Assembly (NCBI GenBank): GCA_052143835.1
Contig: JBKQRV010000005.1
Span: 1-64,000, forward strand
Origin: DASPPM01 sp052143835
GTDB taxonomy: Bacteria > Pseudomonadota > Alphaproteobacteria > JACZXZ01
Reading direction: 5' to 3'
DNA length: 64,000 nucleotides
Part shown: positions 9,179 to 18,038 of the stretch, one piece after another
How positions within the stretch are numbered: the stretch's first letter is position 1
Layout of the letters: each line of letters starts with the position of its first letter
Translations under genes and position numbers: made by a program
The notes under the pieces: model-generated
Databases searched by the model: none
Told to the model about the DNA's origin: nothing
Seen by the model: only the letters and a program-made list of their open reading frames with translations

Positions 9179-9958
9179 CTACGGCGTCGAGGCATGGCCG
9201 AGGGTGGTGAGCCGGGCGAGCGAATCTTTCGCGTCCGCACGTCCATACGCCGCAGCCTTGCCGTACCACGCCGCCGCCTGCGCCTCGTCCTTGGCGACAC
9301 CCACCCCATGCTCATAGAGCCACCCGAGGTTGAACTCGGCGCCGGCGTCGCCATGATCCGCCGCCTTCCGATACCACTTTATGGCTTGCGCATAATCCTG
9401 CTTTACGCCCAGCCCTTGGTCATAAAGCCAGCCGATATTGTTCTCCGCTCCCCCACTCCCATGGTCGGCCGCCTTGCGGAGCCAGATCATGGCTTGCGCG
9501 TAATCTTGCTCGACCCCTTCGCCATCCAAATAAAGCGTGCCGACATTGGCCTCGGCGATCGCGTTTCCCTGCTCCGCCGCCTTGCGGTACCAAGCCATCG
9601 CCTGGCCGTAATCCTGCTGCACACCCTGGCCATTGCGATAGAGCCAAGCCAGATTGACCTCCGCGCCGACGTCCCCCCGGGCCGCTGCCTTGCCGTACCA
9701 CTCCAAAGCCTGCGCGTAATCCTGCTCGACACCCTGGCCGTGCTCGTAAAGCCAGCCGAGATTGTTCTCTGCGTGGGCGTCGCCAAGGGCTGCCGCCTTG
9801 CCGTACCACTCGAGGGCCGTGGCATAATCCTTTTTCTGTTGCGCTTCCCACCCGCGCTCGTTCTCGTCGGCGCCCGGCGACTTCGTGTCGAGCCAGGCCG
9901 CGACCGCAACCGCGGCGACAAAAACGATCGCCGAGAAGAGGCTCCATCTCTTCTTCAT
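9179..9958 (-). CDS. Sel1-repeat (TPR-like) protein with N-terminal membrane anchor
   Basis: The product is 259 residues. Residues about 6-22 are hydrophobic (signal peptide or anchor), followed by six tandem copies of the 36-residue Sel1 repeat, recognisable by the recurring Q-DYAQA--WY-KAA and AE-NLGWLYE-G-GV cores. Sel1 repeats form helical scaffolds for protein-protein contacts, so a periplasmic adaptor role is plausible but the partner is unknown. The ATG at 9958 was chosen over an upstream frame start because it follows AGGTGA and begins the MKKRW signal-like N-terminus. The gene interrupts the usual ntrBC-ntrYX order. Confidence 0.85.
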   Translation of the reverse strand: MKKRWSLFSAIVFVAAVAVAAWLDTKSPGADENERGWEAQQKKDYATALEWYGKAAALGDAHAENNLGWLYEHGQGVEQDYAQALEWYGKAAARGDVGAEVNLAWLYRNGQGVQQDYGQAMAWYRKAAEQGNAIAEANVGTLYLDGEGVEQDYAQAMIWLRKAADHGSGGAENNIGWLYDQGLGVKQDYAQAIKWYRKAADHGDAGAEFNLGWLYEHGVGVAKDEAQAAAWYGKAAAYGRADAKDSLARLTTLGHASTP

Positions 9959-10166
9959 GACCGTCACCTGACATCCGGGCCGCGTGACGTAACCACCCGG
10001 GGACAGGCCGCTCGCCCCGGGGTAGGACAGGTCCGTTGCTGCGGCTCTCCCGCCGATACTATAGCAGACCACGACCAGGCCGGACCGCATCAGCCCCCGA
10101 TTTTGAGCCGCCGGCGCCGGCTGACCGGTACAATTGCGATGGACGACGCGCGCAAGGGAGAGCGAG

Positions 10167-10517
10167 ATGCCGATTACATCGAAATACGTCTTTATCGCGA
10201 GCATGGACGTAGCGCCCGAGAAAGAGGCGCTCTTCAACGAGATCTACGACCGCGAGCACGTGCCAAACCTGCTGAAGGTGCCGGGCGTGCGCTCGGTCAC
10301 ACGGCTCTGTACCGAGCCCGCCAGCTTCAACATCGGCGGGGAGACGAAGCCGCTCACGGGTGCGGGTGCGCCCAGGTACCTGGCGATCTACGAGATCGAC
10401 AGTCCGGGCGTCCTCACCAGCGCAGCCTGGGCCGAGGCGTCGGAAGTGGGCCGCTGGCCCACCGAGGTGCGGCCCTACACGAGCAACCGGCATCACATCG
10501 TGCGGAAGGTGGTGTAG
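10167..10517 (+). CDS. Small dimeric alpha/beta-barrel protein (EthD/DUF4286-like)
   Basis: The 116-residue soluble protein has two related halves; the first has the Y-REHVPNLLKVPGV signature seen in EthD-like and other dimeric alpha/beta-barrel proteins. Such proteins bind small ligands or act in aromatic degradation, but no specific substrate can be assigned. The ATG at 10167 was chosen because AGGGAG lies just upstream and the conserved core starts about 10 residues later. It is divergent from the Sel1 gene and convergent with ntrC, a single-gene unit inside the nitrogen-regulator cluster. Confidence 0.65.
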   Translation: MPITSKYVFIASMDVAPEKEALFNEIYDREHVPNLLKVPGVRSVTRLCTEPASFNIGGETKPLTGAGAPRYLAIYEIDSPGVLTSAAWAEASEVGRWPTEVRPYTSNRHHIVRKVV

Positions 10518-10551
10518 GGGGAGCGCGAGTGGATATCGGTCACGCCAACCT

Positions 10552-11994
10552 TCACTTTACGCCGCGCAAAACCTGAATGTCCAACTCGCGGATTTTCTTG
10601 CGCAGCGTATTGCGGTTGAGCCCGAGCAGCCGTGCCGCCTTGATCTGATTGCCGCGCGTGGCGGCCAGGCTCAAGGAGAGCAGCGGCCGCTCGATCTCGC
10701 GCAAGACGCGGTCGTACACCCCGGCCGCCGGCAGCCCGTCCTTGTGTGCCGCGAAATAGTCCTTGAGGTGCCGCTCGACGGAGGCGGCCAGACTGTCGTC
10801 GACGGCCGTCTTCGCACCCCCCGCGGGCGGGCTCAAGTCCGCGAGCTCGGCCTCGATCACGTCGACCCCGATAACCTCCTGGGCGTAAAGTGCCGCCAGT
10901 CGCTGAATGAGATTCTCGAGCTCGCGCACGTTCCCCGGCCAGCGATGCTGCTTCAGGCGCTCCATTGCCGCCTGGTCGATCGTCTTCGCGGGCAGGCCCT
11001 GTTGCGCCGCCCGAGCTAGGAAGTGGCGGGCGAGTGCGGGGATGTCCTCGCTGCGCTCGCGCAGCGGCGGCAATCGCATCGGCACGACGTTCAGACGATA
11101 GAAGAGGTCCTCGCGGAAGAGGCCCTGGCGGATGTACTGGCGGAGGTCGCGGTGGGTGGCGGCGATGATGCGCACGTCGGCGCGGATCGGGGTGCGTCCG
11201 CCGACGGTCGTGTATTCGCCCTCCTGGAGCACGCGCAGAAGGCGCGTCTGGGCCTCGAGCGGCATGTCGCCGATCTCGTCCAGGAAGAGCGTGCCGCGAT
11301 CGGCCTGCTCGAAGCGCCCCGCGTAGCGCGCATTGGCGCCGGTAAAGGCCCCCTTCTCGTGACCGAAGAGCTCGCTCTCGATCAACTCGCGCGGGATTGC
11401 CGCCATGTTGATGGCGACGAACGGTCCGGCGCGGCGCTTGCCGTAATCGTGAAGCGCGCGCGCGACGAGCTCCTTGCCGGTGCCCGACTCGCCCGTGATC
11501 GTGACGGTGAGGTCCGTGCCCATGAGGCGCGCGAGCACGCGGTAGATCTCCTGCATCGCGGGCGAGCGGCCGATGAGCGGCAACTGCTCCTCGGCGTCCG
11601 CCGGCAGCTGGCTCTCCTCGTTCGCCGGCCGGCTGGTGAGCGCGCGCTCGACCATGCCGACGAGCTCGCGCAGGTCGAAGGGTTTGGGCAGATACTCGAA
11701 GGCGCCGCGCTCGGTCGCCCGCACGGCGGTCATGAGATTGTTTTGCGCGCTCATGACGATGATGCGCAGATCGGGGCGGATCTTCTTGATCCGCGGGATG
11801 AGGTCGAGGCCGTTCTCATCCGGCATCAGCACGTCGGTGATCACGAGGTCGCCCTCGCCGTCGGAGACCCAGCGCCACAGCGTGGCCGCGTTCCCCGTCG
11901 TGCGCACGGAATATCCCGCGCGGCCGAGCGCCTGGTTGAGCACGGTGCGGATGGCGCGATCGTCGTCGGCCACGAGAATGGTCGCAGCGCTCAT
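10552..11994 (-). CDS. ntrC: Nitrogen-regulation response regulator NtrC (sigma-54 activator)
   Basis: Activates sigma-54 promoters under nitrogen limitation after phosphorylation by NtrB. The 480-residue product has a receiver domain with phospho-acceptor Asp54, an AAA+ domain with Walker A GESGTGKE, an intact ELFGHEKGAFTGA sigma-54 contact loop and Walker B TLFLDEIGDM, then a C-terminal Fis-type HTH (NQIKAARLLGLNRNTLRKKI). The ATG overlaps the ntrB stop as ATGA, so the two are coupled. Confidence 0.98.
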   Translation of the reverse strand: MSAATILVADDDRAIRTVLNQALGRAGYSVRTTGNAATLWRWVSDGEGDLVITDVLMPDENGLDLIPRIKKIRPDLRIIVMSAQNNLMTAVRATERGAFEYLPKPFDLRELVGMVERALTSRPANEESQLPADAEEQLPLIGRSPAMQEIYRVLARLMGTDLTVTITGESGTGKELVARALHDYGKRRAGPFVAINMAAIPRELIESELFGHEKGAFTGANARYAGRFEQADRGTLFLDEIGDMPLEAQTRLLRVLQEGEYTTVGGRTPIRADVRIIAATHRDLRQYIRQGLFREDLFYRLNVVPMRLPPLRERSEDIPALARHFLARAAQQGLPAKTIDQAAMERLKQHRWPGNVRELENLIQRLAALYAQEVIGVDVIEAELADLSPPAGGAKTAVDDSLAASVERHLKDYFAAHKDGLPAAGVYDRVLREIERPLLSLSLAATRGNQIKAARLLGLNRNTLRKKIRELDIQVLRGVK

Positions 11995-13241
11995 AACGGC
12001 TCTCCGCGGTCCGCATCGCTCGCCGCCTTTGCCAAACGATAGATCGGCAGCATGACCTTGAACACGGTGCGGCGGGGCTCGCTGTCGAACTCGATGATGC
12101 CGCCGTGATCACCGACGATCTTGGCGGCCAGCGCCAAGCCCAGGCCGCTGCCGTCCTTCTTCGTCGTGACGAAGGGATCGAAGAGGTGGGATTTGAGATC
12201 GTCGGGGATACCGTCGCCGTTGTCCTGCACGCTGACGAGGAGGGGGAGGTGCAAGCGGTTCTCGCTGGCCGCGACGGCGAGGCGGACGCCGTGCTGATAG
12301 GACGTCGCGAGCACGATTTCGCCGCCCTTCTCGGGCGCGGCCTCGGCGGCGTTCTTGACCAGGTTGAGGAAGAGCTGCACCAAGAGGTCGCGGCTCCCCG
12401 CCACCGGCGGCAGCGAGGGATCGTAGTTCTCGATGAAGCGCACCTGCTTGGCGAAGCCGTTCTGCGCCACCTTGCGCACGTGCTCCAGGACCGCGTGGAT
12501 GTTCACCGGGCCCTTCTCGATCGGCCGTCCGTCGGAGAACACTTCCATGCGGTCGACGAGCGCGCAGATACGGTCGGTCTCGTCGCAGATGAGGCGCGTG
12601 AGCTCGCGGTCCTCGGCAGGTGCCGACTGCTCGAGAAGCTGGGCCGCGCCGCGAATGCCCGAAAGCGGATTCTTGACCTCGTGGGCGAGCAGCGCGGCCA
12701 TGGCGGTGACCGAGCGCGCCGCATTGCGGTGCGTGAGCTGGTGGTCGATCTTGCGCGCGATCGACTGCTCGTGCAGCGAGACGATCACCGAGTCGGGCTC
12801 ATCGGGCAGCTGCGCCACCTGGGCGGTCACGAAATGCTCGCCGATGCGCGGCGTCGAGAGCGTCACCCCGTATTCGGAGACGCTCGAGAGTCCGCCCCGC
12901 ACCTGCCCGATGAGGCCGAAGAGGGGGCTGTCCTCGGGCAGGAGGTCGCGGAGCGCGCGTCCCGCGAGCCAGAGCGCGCTGGTGTCGAAGAAATTCTCCG
13001 CCGCCATGTTGGCGAAGCGGATCTGGCCGCTTGACCCGATCACGAGCACGGCATCGGGGATCGCGTTGAGGACGGTAGCCGCATCAACCTCAGACGCCGG
13101 CTTGGCCTCTTTGCGCAAGGAACGCGCTACCGGGCCGGCGCTGAGCAATCTGGCGGACTTGCGAAATTCGCTCAAAACGAAGCTCCCAGTTATGCCTAAT
13201 TTATCATCAAAGAGGCGTGATGGCGAATTATTAGGCATCAT
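11991..13241 (-). CDS. ntrB: Nitrogen-regulation sensor histidine kinase NtrB
   Basis: Cytosolic kinase/phosphatase of NtrC, controlled by PII proteins in known systems. With the ATG at 13241 the product is 416 residues: a PAS domain near 55-170, phospho-acceptor His187 in LLAHEVKNPLSG, and an ATPase domain ending in GSGLGLALAAKI. No membrane segments. A TTG at 13265 would add 8 residues; neither start has a strong ribosome-binding site. The alphaproteobacterial dusB (nifR3) that often precedes ntrB is absent; instead a divergent agmatinase-like gene lies 114 bases away. Confidence 0.95.
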   Translation of the reverse strand: MMPNNSPSRLFDDKLGITGSFVLSEFRKSARLLSAGPVARSLRKEAKPASEVDAATVLNAIPDAVLVIGSSGQIRFANMAAENFFDTSALWLAGRALRDLLPEDSPLFGLIGQVRGGLSSVSEYGVTLSTPRIGEHFVTAQVAQLPDEPDSVIVSLHEQSIARKIDHQLTHRNAARSVTAMAALLAHEVKNPLSGIRGAAQLLEQSAPAEDRELTRLICDETDRICALVDRMEVFSDGRPIEKGPVNIHAVLEHVRKVAQNGFAKQVRFIENYDPSLPPVAGSRDLLVQLFLNLVKNAAEAAPEKGGEIVLATSYQHGVRLAVAASENRLHLPLLVSVQDNGDGIPDDLKSHLFDPFVTTKKDGSGLGLALAAKIVGDHGGIIEFDSEPRRTVFKVMLPIYRLAKAASDADRGEPL

Positions 13242-13355
13242 GCCGGGAAGCACGCGTCTTCGCAAGTGCGAAATGGAAGAGGCGATGTTGCCGAAGGAAG
13301 GGGATACGCATAGCTTTGACGACCCGACATACTCCCTCTGAGGACCTTACGAATC

Positions 13356-14393
13356 ATGGCAAGACCCGGACAAGCGAAGGCCCGCGGCAGCAAGCACCGC
13401 GGTGTCGCTGCCCAAGCGCGCCTCGATCGGCCTTTCGTGGGCATCCCTTCTTTTCTGCGCTCGGCGATCGCGCTCGATCTCGACGAGCTTGACGCCGCCA
13501 TTGCCGTCATGGGCGTGCCCTTCGACGAGGGATCGCCCTTTCTCGCCGGCTCGCGTATGGGCCCGCGGGCGCTCCGCGAGCACTCGTTGCGCTTCGTGGG
13601 CGGCGGCAAGAAGGGCTTCTACAATCCCGAGACGGAGAAGCAGTACCTCGAACATGAGATGGCCAACGGCCTGATCGTGGATGCGGGCGACGCCGACATC
13701 CTGCCGACGAACGTCGAGAAGACCTTCGAGAACGTCACCCGGATGACGCGCAAGCTGCTCGGCCGCGGCGCCTTGCCCGTGGTGCTCGGCGGCGACCACT
13801 CGATCACTTATCCCGTGGTGAGGGCCTTCGAGACTCCGCTCCACGTCGTGCATTTCGACGCCCACTCCGACTATGCGCCCTTCATCCATGACCTCCGTTT
13901 CACGAACCAGCACGCCTTTCGCCACATCAGCCCGATGGAGCACGTGCTGAGTCTCACCCAGGTCGGCATCCGCAGCCTGCGCGAGACCAAGGACATGGTC
14001 GGTGACTCGATCCGCGACGGCAACCGCGTGGTGACCATGCCGGAGTTTCGCCGCTTGACGCCCGCCGGCTTGGCGCGGCTCGTGCCCAAGGGTGCCGCGT
14101 GCTACGTGAGCATCGACGTCGACGTGCTGGACCTCTCGCTCGTGCCCGGCTGCGTCTCGGCCGAGCCCAACGGCATGAGCTATGCCGAGCTCCGCGACGC
14201 GCTCAAGGCGCTCGCCGAGCGCACTCAAGTGATCGGCTTCGATTTCGTCGAGGTCAATCCCCAGCTCGACGTAGGCACCGGCGTCACCTCATACCTGGGT
14301 GCGCACACGGTGATCGAGTTTCTCGGCCATATTTGCGACCAGCCTGGCTGGGCCGCGCGCCGCGGGCGCGTGCGCAAGCGCGGGCGCAAATGA
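13356..14393 (+). CDS. Agmatinase/arginase-family ureohydrolase
   Basis: Mn-dependent ureohydrolase fold, 345 residues. Metal ligands are visible: His148 in GGDHS, Asp168, His170 and Asp172 in FDAHSD, and Asp254 and Asp256 in SIDVDVLD. The residue after LD is Leu rather than the usual Pro, a variant found in a subgroup of agmatinase-like enzymes. The substrate is likely agmatine or another guanidino compound, not proven. A GAGGAC site precedes the ATG. The Lys/Arg-rich N- and C-terminal tails are low complexity. It is divergent from ntrB and followed by osmC 24 bases later. Confidence 0.85.
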   Translation: MARPGQAKARGSKHRGVAAQARLDRPFVGIPSFLRSAIALDLDELDAAIAVMGVPFDEGSPFLAGSRMGPRALREHSLRFVGGGKKGFYNPETEKQYLEHEMANGLIVDAGDADILPTNVEKTFENVTRMTRKLLGRGALPVVLGGDHSITYPVVRAFETPLHVVHFDAHSDYAPFIHDLRFTNQHAFRHISPMEHVLSLTQVGIRSLRETKDMVGDSIRDGNRVVTMPEFRRLTPAGLARLVPKGAACYVSIDVDVLDLSLVPGCVSAEPNGMSYAELRDALKALAERTQVIGFDFVEVNPQLDVGTGVTSYLGAHTVIEFLGHICDQPGWAARRGRVRKRGRK

Positions 14394-14417
14394 GGCCCTC
14401 GAGCGGAGGCGGGGCGG

Positions 14418-14936
14418 ATGGCTCATGAGCATCATTACCGGACCGCGGTCGAATGGACGGGCAATCGCGGTTCGGGCACCAAGGATTATCGCGGCTACGG
14501 CCGCGACCATGTGGTGACGGCTGCGGGCAAGCCGCCGATCGCCGGCTCTTCCGATCCGGCATTTCGTGGCGACAAGGCGCGCTGGAACCCAGAGGAGCTG
14601 CTGGTGGCGTCCCTCGCGCAATGTCACATGCTCTGGTATCTGCACCTGGCGTGCGCGGCCGGCATCATCGTGACCGCCTATCGCGACGAAGCCGAGGGAG
14701 TCATGCTCGAGACGGACGACGGCGGCGGACGCTTCGCGCGCGTCGTGCTCAGGCCGCGCATAGCACTTGCCCCCGGCTCCGATGCCGAGCAGGCGAAACG
14801 CCTGCACCACGCCGCCCATGAGAAATGCTTCATCGCCAACTCGGTGAATTTCCCGGTCGCGTGCGAGCCGCAGATCGAGGTGGGGGTGAGGATGCTTGAC
14901 GGCGGGCGGCCGTTCAGGCGAGGAGCACGTCGGTGA
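14418..14936 (+). CDS. OsmC-family peroxiredoxin-like protein
   Basis: The 172-residue protein has the OsmC/Ohr fold. The two redox cysteines are Cys69 in SLAQCHM and Cys137 in HEKCFIANSV, the spacing expected for hydroperoxide reduction. It belongs to the broader OsmC type with an extended N-terminus rather than classic Ohr. The physiological reductant and peroxide are unknown. The 3' end overlaps the convergent CcsA-like gene by 23 bases. It is probably co-transcribed with the ureohydrolase. Confidence 0.85.
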   Translation: MAHEHHYRTAVEWTGNRGSGTKDYRGYGRDHVVTAAGKPPIAGSSDPAFRGDKARWNPEELLVASLAQCHMLWYLHLACAAGIIVTAYRDEAEGVMLETDDGGGRFARVVLRPRIALAPGSDAEQAKRLHHAAHEKCFIANSVNFPVACEPQIEVGVRMLDGGRPFRRGARR

Positions 14937-15711
14937 CGAACTTGACGCCGGGATAGGCGAGCGTGAGGAGAAGATAGGCGAGCAGCACGAAGCGCGCCGC
15001 GCGCCGGCCGCCGATCCCGCTTTTCGCTTGCGCCACGAGGAGCGCTCCGATCACCGCGAAAGCGAGGAGCGAGAAGAGCGTCTTGTGGTCGAAGGCAAGC
15101 ACGGCGCCGGAGACGAAATATTGGGTCGCCATCCCGGTCAAGAGCCCGAGCCCCAGCACGACCTCGGAGGCGGCGAGCAGCGTCAGCTGAAGCCGCTCGC
15201 AGGAGGCGATGGCGGGGAGGAGCTGGTTGAGCGCGCCGCGCCGCTTGCCCTTGAGCGCGCGCTCCTGCACCAGGACGGCAAAGCCGGCGACGGCCGCGAT
15301 GGTGAGCAGGCCGTAGGTCGCGACCGAGACCAGGATATGGAGATCGAGCCACATCGCGGGTGCCGCGATGAGCGGACGCTCCGGCGCCTGCTGCCAGATG
15401 GTCGCCAAGGCGCCGAGCACGATGAGATAGGGCAGCAAGAGCGGCGTGAGCCGCCAGGCGTCCCGTACGAACGCCGCAACCAGCATGAAGAGCGCCAGGC
15501 TCGCGGCGATGGTGACCCAAAGGGCGCCGGAGAGGCTCGTATGCCACTGCGGCGTCAAGGCGATCACCGCGCGCGCGAGCGGTCCGGCCAGCGCCACCCC
15601 GATCAGGAGCCACCAGAGGCCGTCGCGGCGCGCCGTGCTCCTGAGCGTCACGAGGACGGCCGGGACGAGCGCCGCGAGTGCCGCGAGGCTGAGCAACATG
15701 GGCATCGCCAT
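14914..15711 (-). CDS. CcsA/YpjD-like cytochrome c assembly family membrane protein
   Basis: The 265-residue integral membrane protein has about eight hydrophobic segments and the family core WLDLHILVSVATYG, where a conserved His in a membrane helix suggests haem contact. CcsA relatives handle haem for cytochrome c maturation. Stand-alone YpjD-type copies in alphaproteobacteria are functionally unclear. The ATG at 15711 begins directly in the first hydrophobic helix. It is divergent from ispDF across a 121-base gap and convergent with osmC, whose end it overlaps. Confidence 0.8.
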   Translation of the reverse strand: MAMPMLLSLAALAALVPAVLVTLRSTARRDGLWWLLIGVALAGPLARAVIALTPQWHTSLSGALWVTIAASLALFMLVAAFVRDAWRLTPLLLPYLIVLGALATIWQQAPERPLIAAPAMWLDLHILVSVATYGLLTIAAVAGFAVLVQERALKGKRRGALNQLLPAIASCERLQLTLLAASEVVLGLGLLTGMATQYFVSGAVLAFDHKTLFSLLAFAVIGALLVAQAKSGIGGRRAARFVLLAYLLLTLAYPGVKFVTDVLLA

Positions 15712-15832
15712 GGGCCCCTATATAGCATCGATCGCACGAGTTAGGAGCCTGTCTCGCGCGGGCTTGGCAAGCGGCAATGCGCCGCGATAGGGTGGCCGGC
15801 TCTCAGGGGACGGCGGAGGACGGACGACGCGC

Positions 15833-16990
15833 ATGAGCGAATGCATCGCACTCGTGGTGGCGGCAGGACGCGGCGCGCGCTTCGGCGGCACGGTGCCGAA
15901 GCAATATCGCCGGCTCGGCGGCCGCCCGCTCATCCGTCACTCGCTCGAGGCCTTTCGCCGCCACCCGGGCGTCCTTGGGGTGCGCGCGGTGATCCACCCT
16001 GACGACCGTCTTCTTTACGACGAGGCGGTAGAGGGGCTCGAGCTGCTTGAGCCCTGCCATGGCGGCAACGAGCGCCAGGATTCGGTCCGCCTCGGGCTCG
16101 AGAGCCTGAGCGCCCTCGCCCCCGAGCGCGTGCTCATCCACGACGCGGCCCGCCCCTTCATCGACCAGGCCACCATCGGGCGCGTCATCGCGGCCCTCGA
16201 CGACGCGCCGGCGGCGATCGCTGCCGTTCCCGTCAGCGACACGCTCAAACGCGGGAGCGACGGCCGCGTTCTCGGCACGCTCGAGCGCAGCGGCCTGTGG
16301 CGCGCCCAGACGCCCCAAGGCTTCCGCTTCGCGGCGATCCTCGACGCCCACCGCGCGGCCGCCGGCGAGGCCTTGACCGACGATGCGGCGGTGGCTGAGC
16401 GCGCCGGGCTTGCGGTCAAGCTCGTGCCGGCCAGCGAGGAGAACTTCAAGGTGACGACGGAGGAGGACTTCCGGCGCGCCGAGCGCCTTTTGGCAAGCGC
16501 GAGCGAGCAGCGCGTCGCCACGGGCTTCGACGTGCACCGCTTCGGGCCCGGCGACAAAGTCATGCTGTGCGGGCTCGCGATCCCCCACAGCCAAGGCCTG
16601 GTTGGTCATTCGGATGCCGATGTTGGGCTGCACGCGCTGACCGATGCGCTCCTCGGCACCATCAGCGCCGGCGACATCGGCAGCCACTTCCCGCCCTCCG
16701 ATCCGCAGTGGAAGGGGGCGCCGTCCGCGCGCTTCCTGAGCCACGCCGCGGCGCTCCTCGCCGCGCGCGGCGCCGCGATCGTCAATGTAGACGTGACCAT
16801 CATCTGCGAGCGGCCCAAGGTCGGCCCCCACCGCGCGGCCATGGCCGCGCGCCTCGCCGAGATTCTCGGCATCGCGGTCGAGCGCGTGAGCGTCAAAGCC
16901 ACCACCACGGATCGGCTCGGCTTCACCGGCCGCGGCGAAGGCATCTCGGCCCAGGCGATCGCGACCGTCCGCCTGCCGCTGGAGCCGTGA
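15833..16990 (+). CDS. ispDF: Bifunctional IspD/IspF enzyme of the MEP isoprenoid pathway
   Basis: The 385-residue fusion has residues 1 to about 225 as 2-C-methyl-D-erythritol 4-phosphate cytidylyltransferase (VVAAGRGARFGG nucleotide loop, DAARPF) and about 226-385 as 2-C-methyl-D-erythritol 2,4-cyclodiphosphate synthase (TGFDVHRF and HSDADVGLHALTDAL metal site, ATTTDRLGF). Such fusions are known in alphaproteobacteria. A GGAGGA site precedes the ATG. It leads a plus-strand operon with pgpA and cinA. Confidence 0.97.
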   Translation: MSECIALVVAAGRGARFGGTVPKQYRRLGGRPLIRHSLEAFRRHPGVLGVRAVIHPDDRLLYDEAVEGLELLEPCHGGNERQDSVRLGLESLSALAPERVLIHDAARPFIDQATIGRVIAALDDAPAAIAAVPVSDTLKRGSDGRVLGTLERSGLWRAQTPQGFRFAAILDAHRAAAGEALTDDAAVAERAGLAVKLVPASEENFKVTTEEDFRRAERLLASASEQRVATGFDVHRFGPGDKVMLCGLAIPHSQGLVGHSDADVGLHALTDALLGTISAGDIGSHFPPSDPQWKGAPSARFLSHAAALLAARGAAIVNVDVTIICERPKVGPHRAAMAARLAEILGIAVERVSVKATTTDRLGFTGRGEGISAQAIATVRLPLEP

Positions 16991-16993
16991 GCC

Positions 16994-17521
16994 GTGTCGG
17001 TGTTCCGCCTCGCTCGCCCTGCCCTTTCCTTCCGCCACCCGGCAACGCTTCTCGGCACCTGGTTCGGCGCGGGCCTTCTGCCCGTGGCACCCGGTACCTG
17101 GGGCTCGCTCGCCGCCCTCCCCTTCGCCTGGCTCATGCTCGCCTTCGGCAGCCCGCGGCTTCTTTTCGTGGCGGCGCTCCTCGCCTTCCTCCTCGGCTGG
17201 TGGGCGACGGCCCATTACATGCGCCATACGGATGCCAAGGACCCACAGGAAATCGTCATCGACGAGGTCTCGGCGCAATGGCTGACGCTCGTCTTCGCGG
17301 ACCCGACAGTGTGGTGGCACTGGCTGCTCGGCGTCGCGCTCTTCCGCCTGTTCGACATCGCCAAGCCCTGGCCCGCGAATCACATCGACCGCCAGCGCTC
17401 GGCCCTCGCCGTGATGGCCGACGACGCCGTTGCGGCCCTTTATGCCCTCGTCACTTTCGCCGTCGTCGTCCCTCTCTTCCCCATGATCGCCGCCGTGTGG
17501 AAAGCGCTCCATGGCTCCTGA
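16994..17521 (+). CDS. pgpA: Phosphatidylglycerophosphatase A
   Basis: Removes phosphate from phosphatidylglycerophosphate in the inner membrane to make phosphatidylglycerol. The 175-residue protein has the PgpA signatures PGTWGSLAALP, IDEVSAQW and FRLFDIAKPWPANHID with acidic residues for metal binding, and four hydrophobic segments. The start is a GTG three bases after the ispDF stop. The gene overlaps cinA by 11 bases, so the three are read together. Confidence 0.93.
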   Translation: MSVFRLARPALSFRHPATLLGTWFGAGLLPVAPGTWGSLAALPFAWLMLAFGSPRLLFVAALLAFLLGWWATAHYMRHTDAKDPQEIVIDEVSAQWLTLVFADPTVWWHWLLGVALFRLFDIAKPWPANHIDRQRSALAVMADDAVAALYALVTFAVVVPLFPMIAAVWKALHGS

Positions 17522-18008
17522 GCATGCCGTCGCGGCGGCGAGCTCGCTCTTGGCGGCGTGCCGCGCGCGCGCCCTCCGCCTGGTGACGGCCGAGTCCTGC
17601 ACCGGCGGTCTCGTCGCCGCGACCTTGACCGAGATTGCCGGCAGCTCGGACGTCGTCGAAGGCGGCTTCGTCACCTATTCCAACGCGATGAAGGAGGAGA
17701 TGCTCGGCGTGCCGCACGCGCTCCTGGAGGCGCATGGTGCGGTAAGCGAGCCCGTCGCCCGCGCCATGGCGGAGGGGGCCCTCCTGCGCGCCGCGCGAGC
17801 CGATTTGAGCGTGGCCATCACGGGTGTGGCCGGGCCGAGCGGGGGAAGTGCCGAGAAGCCCGTCGGCCTCGTGTTCATAGCCTCCGGGAGGCGCGGCGGG
17901 CCCACGCTTTCCGAGCGCCACGTCTTCGCGGGCGACCGGCGCGCCATCCGTGAGGCGGCGCTCGCCCGCGCGCTCGAGCTGCTCCTGCAACGAGCCGCGG
18001 GGACTTGA
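17511..18008 (+). CDS. CinA C-terminal domain protein (nicotinamide-nucleotide amidase)
   Basis: The 165-residue protein is the stand-alone CinA C-terminal (PncC) domain. It deamidates NMN to nicotinate mononucleotide in pyridine nucleotide salvage. The nucleophile region TAESCTGGL and the following ITGVAGPSGGS loop are intact. It lacks the N-terminal molybdopterin-like domain of full-length CinA, which is normal for this form. The overlap with pgpA implies coupling. The same neighbour order is common in alphaproteobacteria. Confidence 0.9.
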   Translation: MAPEHAVAAASSLLAACRARALRLVTAESCTGGLVAATLTEIAGSSDVVEGGFVTYSNAMKEEMLGVPHALLEAHGAVSEPVARAMAEGALLRAARADLSVAITGVAGPSGGSAEKPVGLVFIASGRRGGPTLSERHVFAGDRRAIREAALARALELLLQRAAGT

Positions 18009-18038
18009 GGATAGGGCGTCGGCCCCGCGCTCGCGATC

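Noticed and set aside
8937..9269. 110-residue minus-strand ORF in the Sel1-ntrY gap
   Set aside because: It overlaps the Sel1 gene in another frame, has no ribosome-binding site and no protein-like pattern; it is a by-product of high GC.
15833..16990. IspD-IspF fusion as a novelty
   Set aside because: Bifunctional IspDF proteins are well known in alphaproteobacteria.
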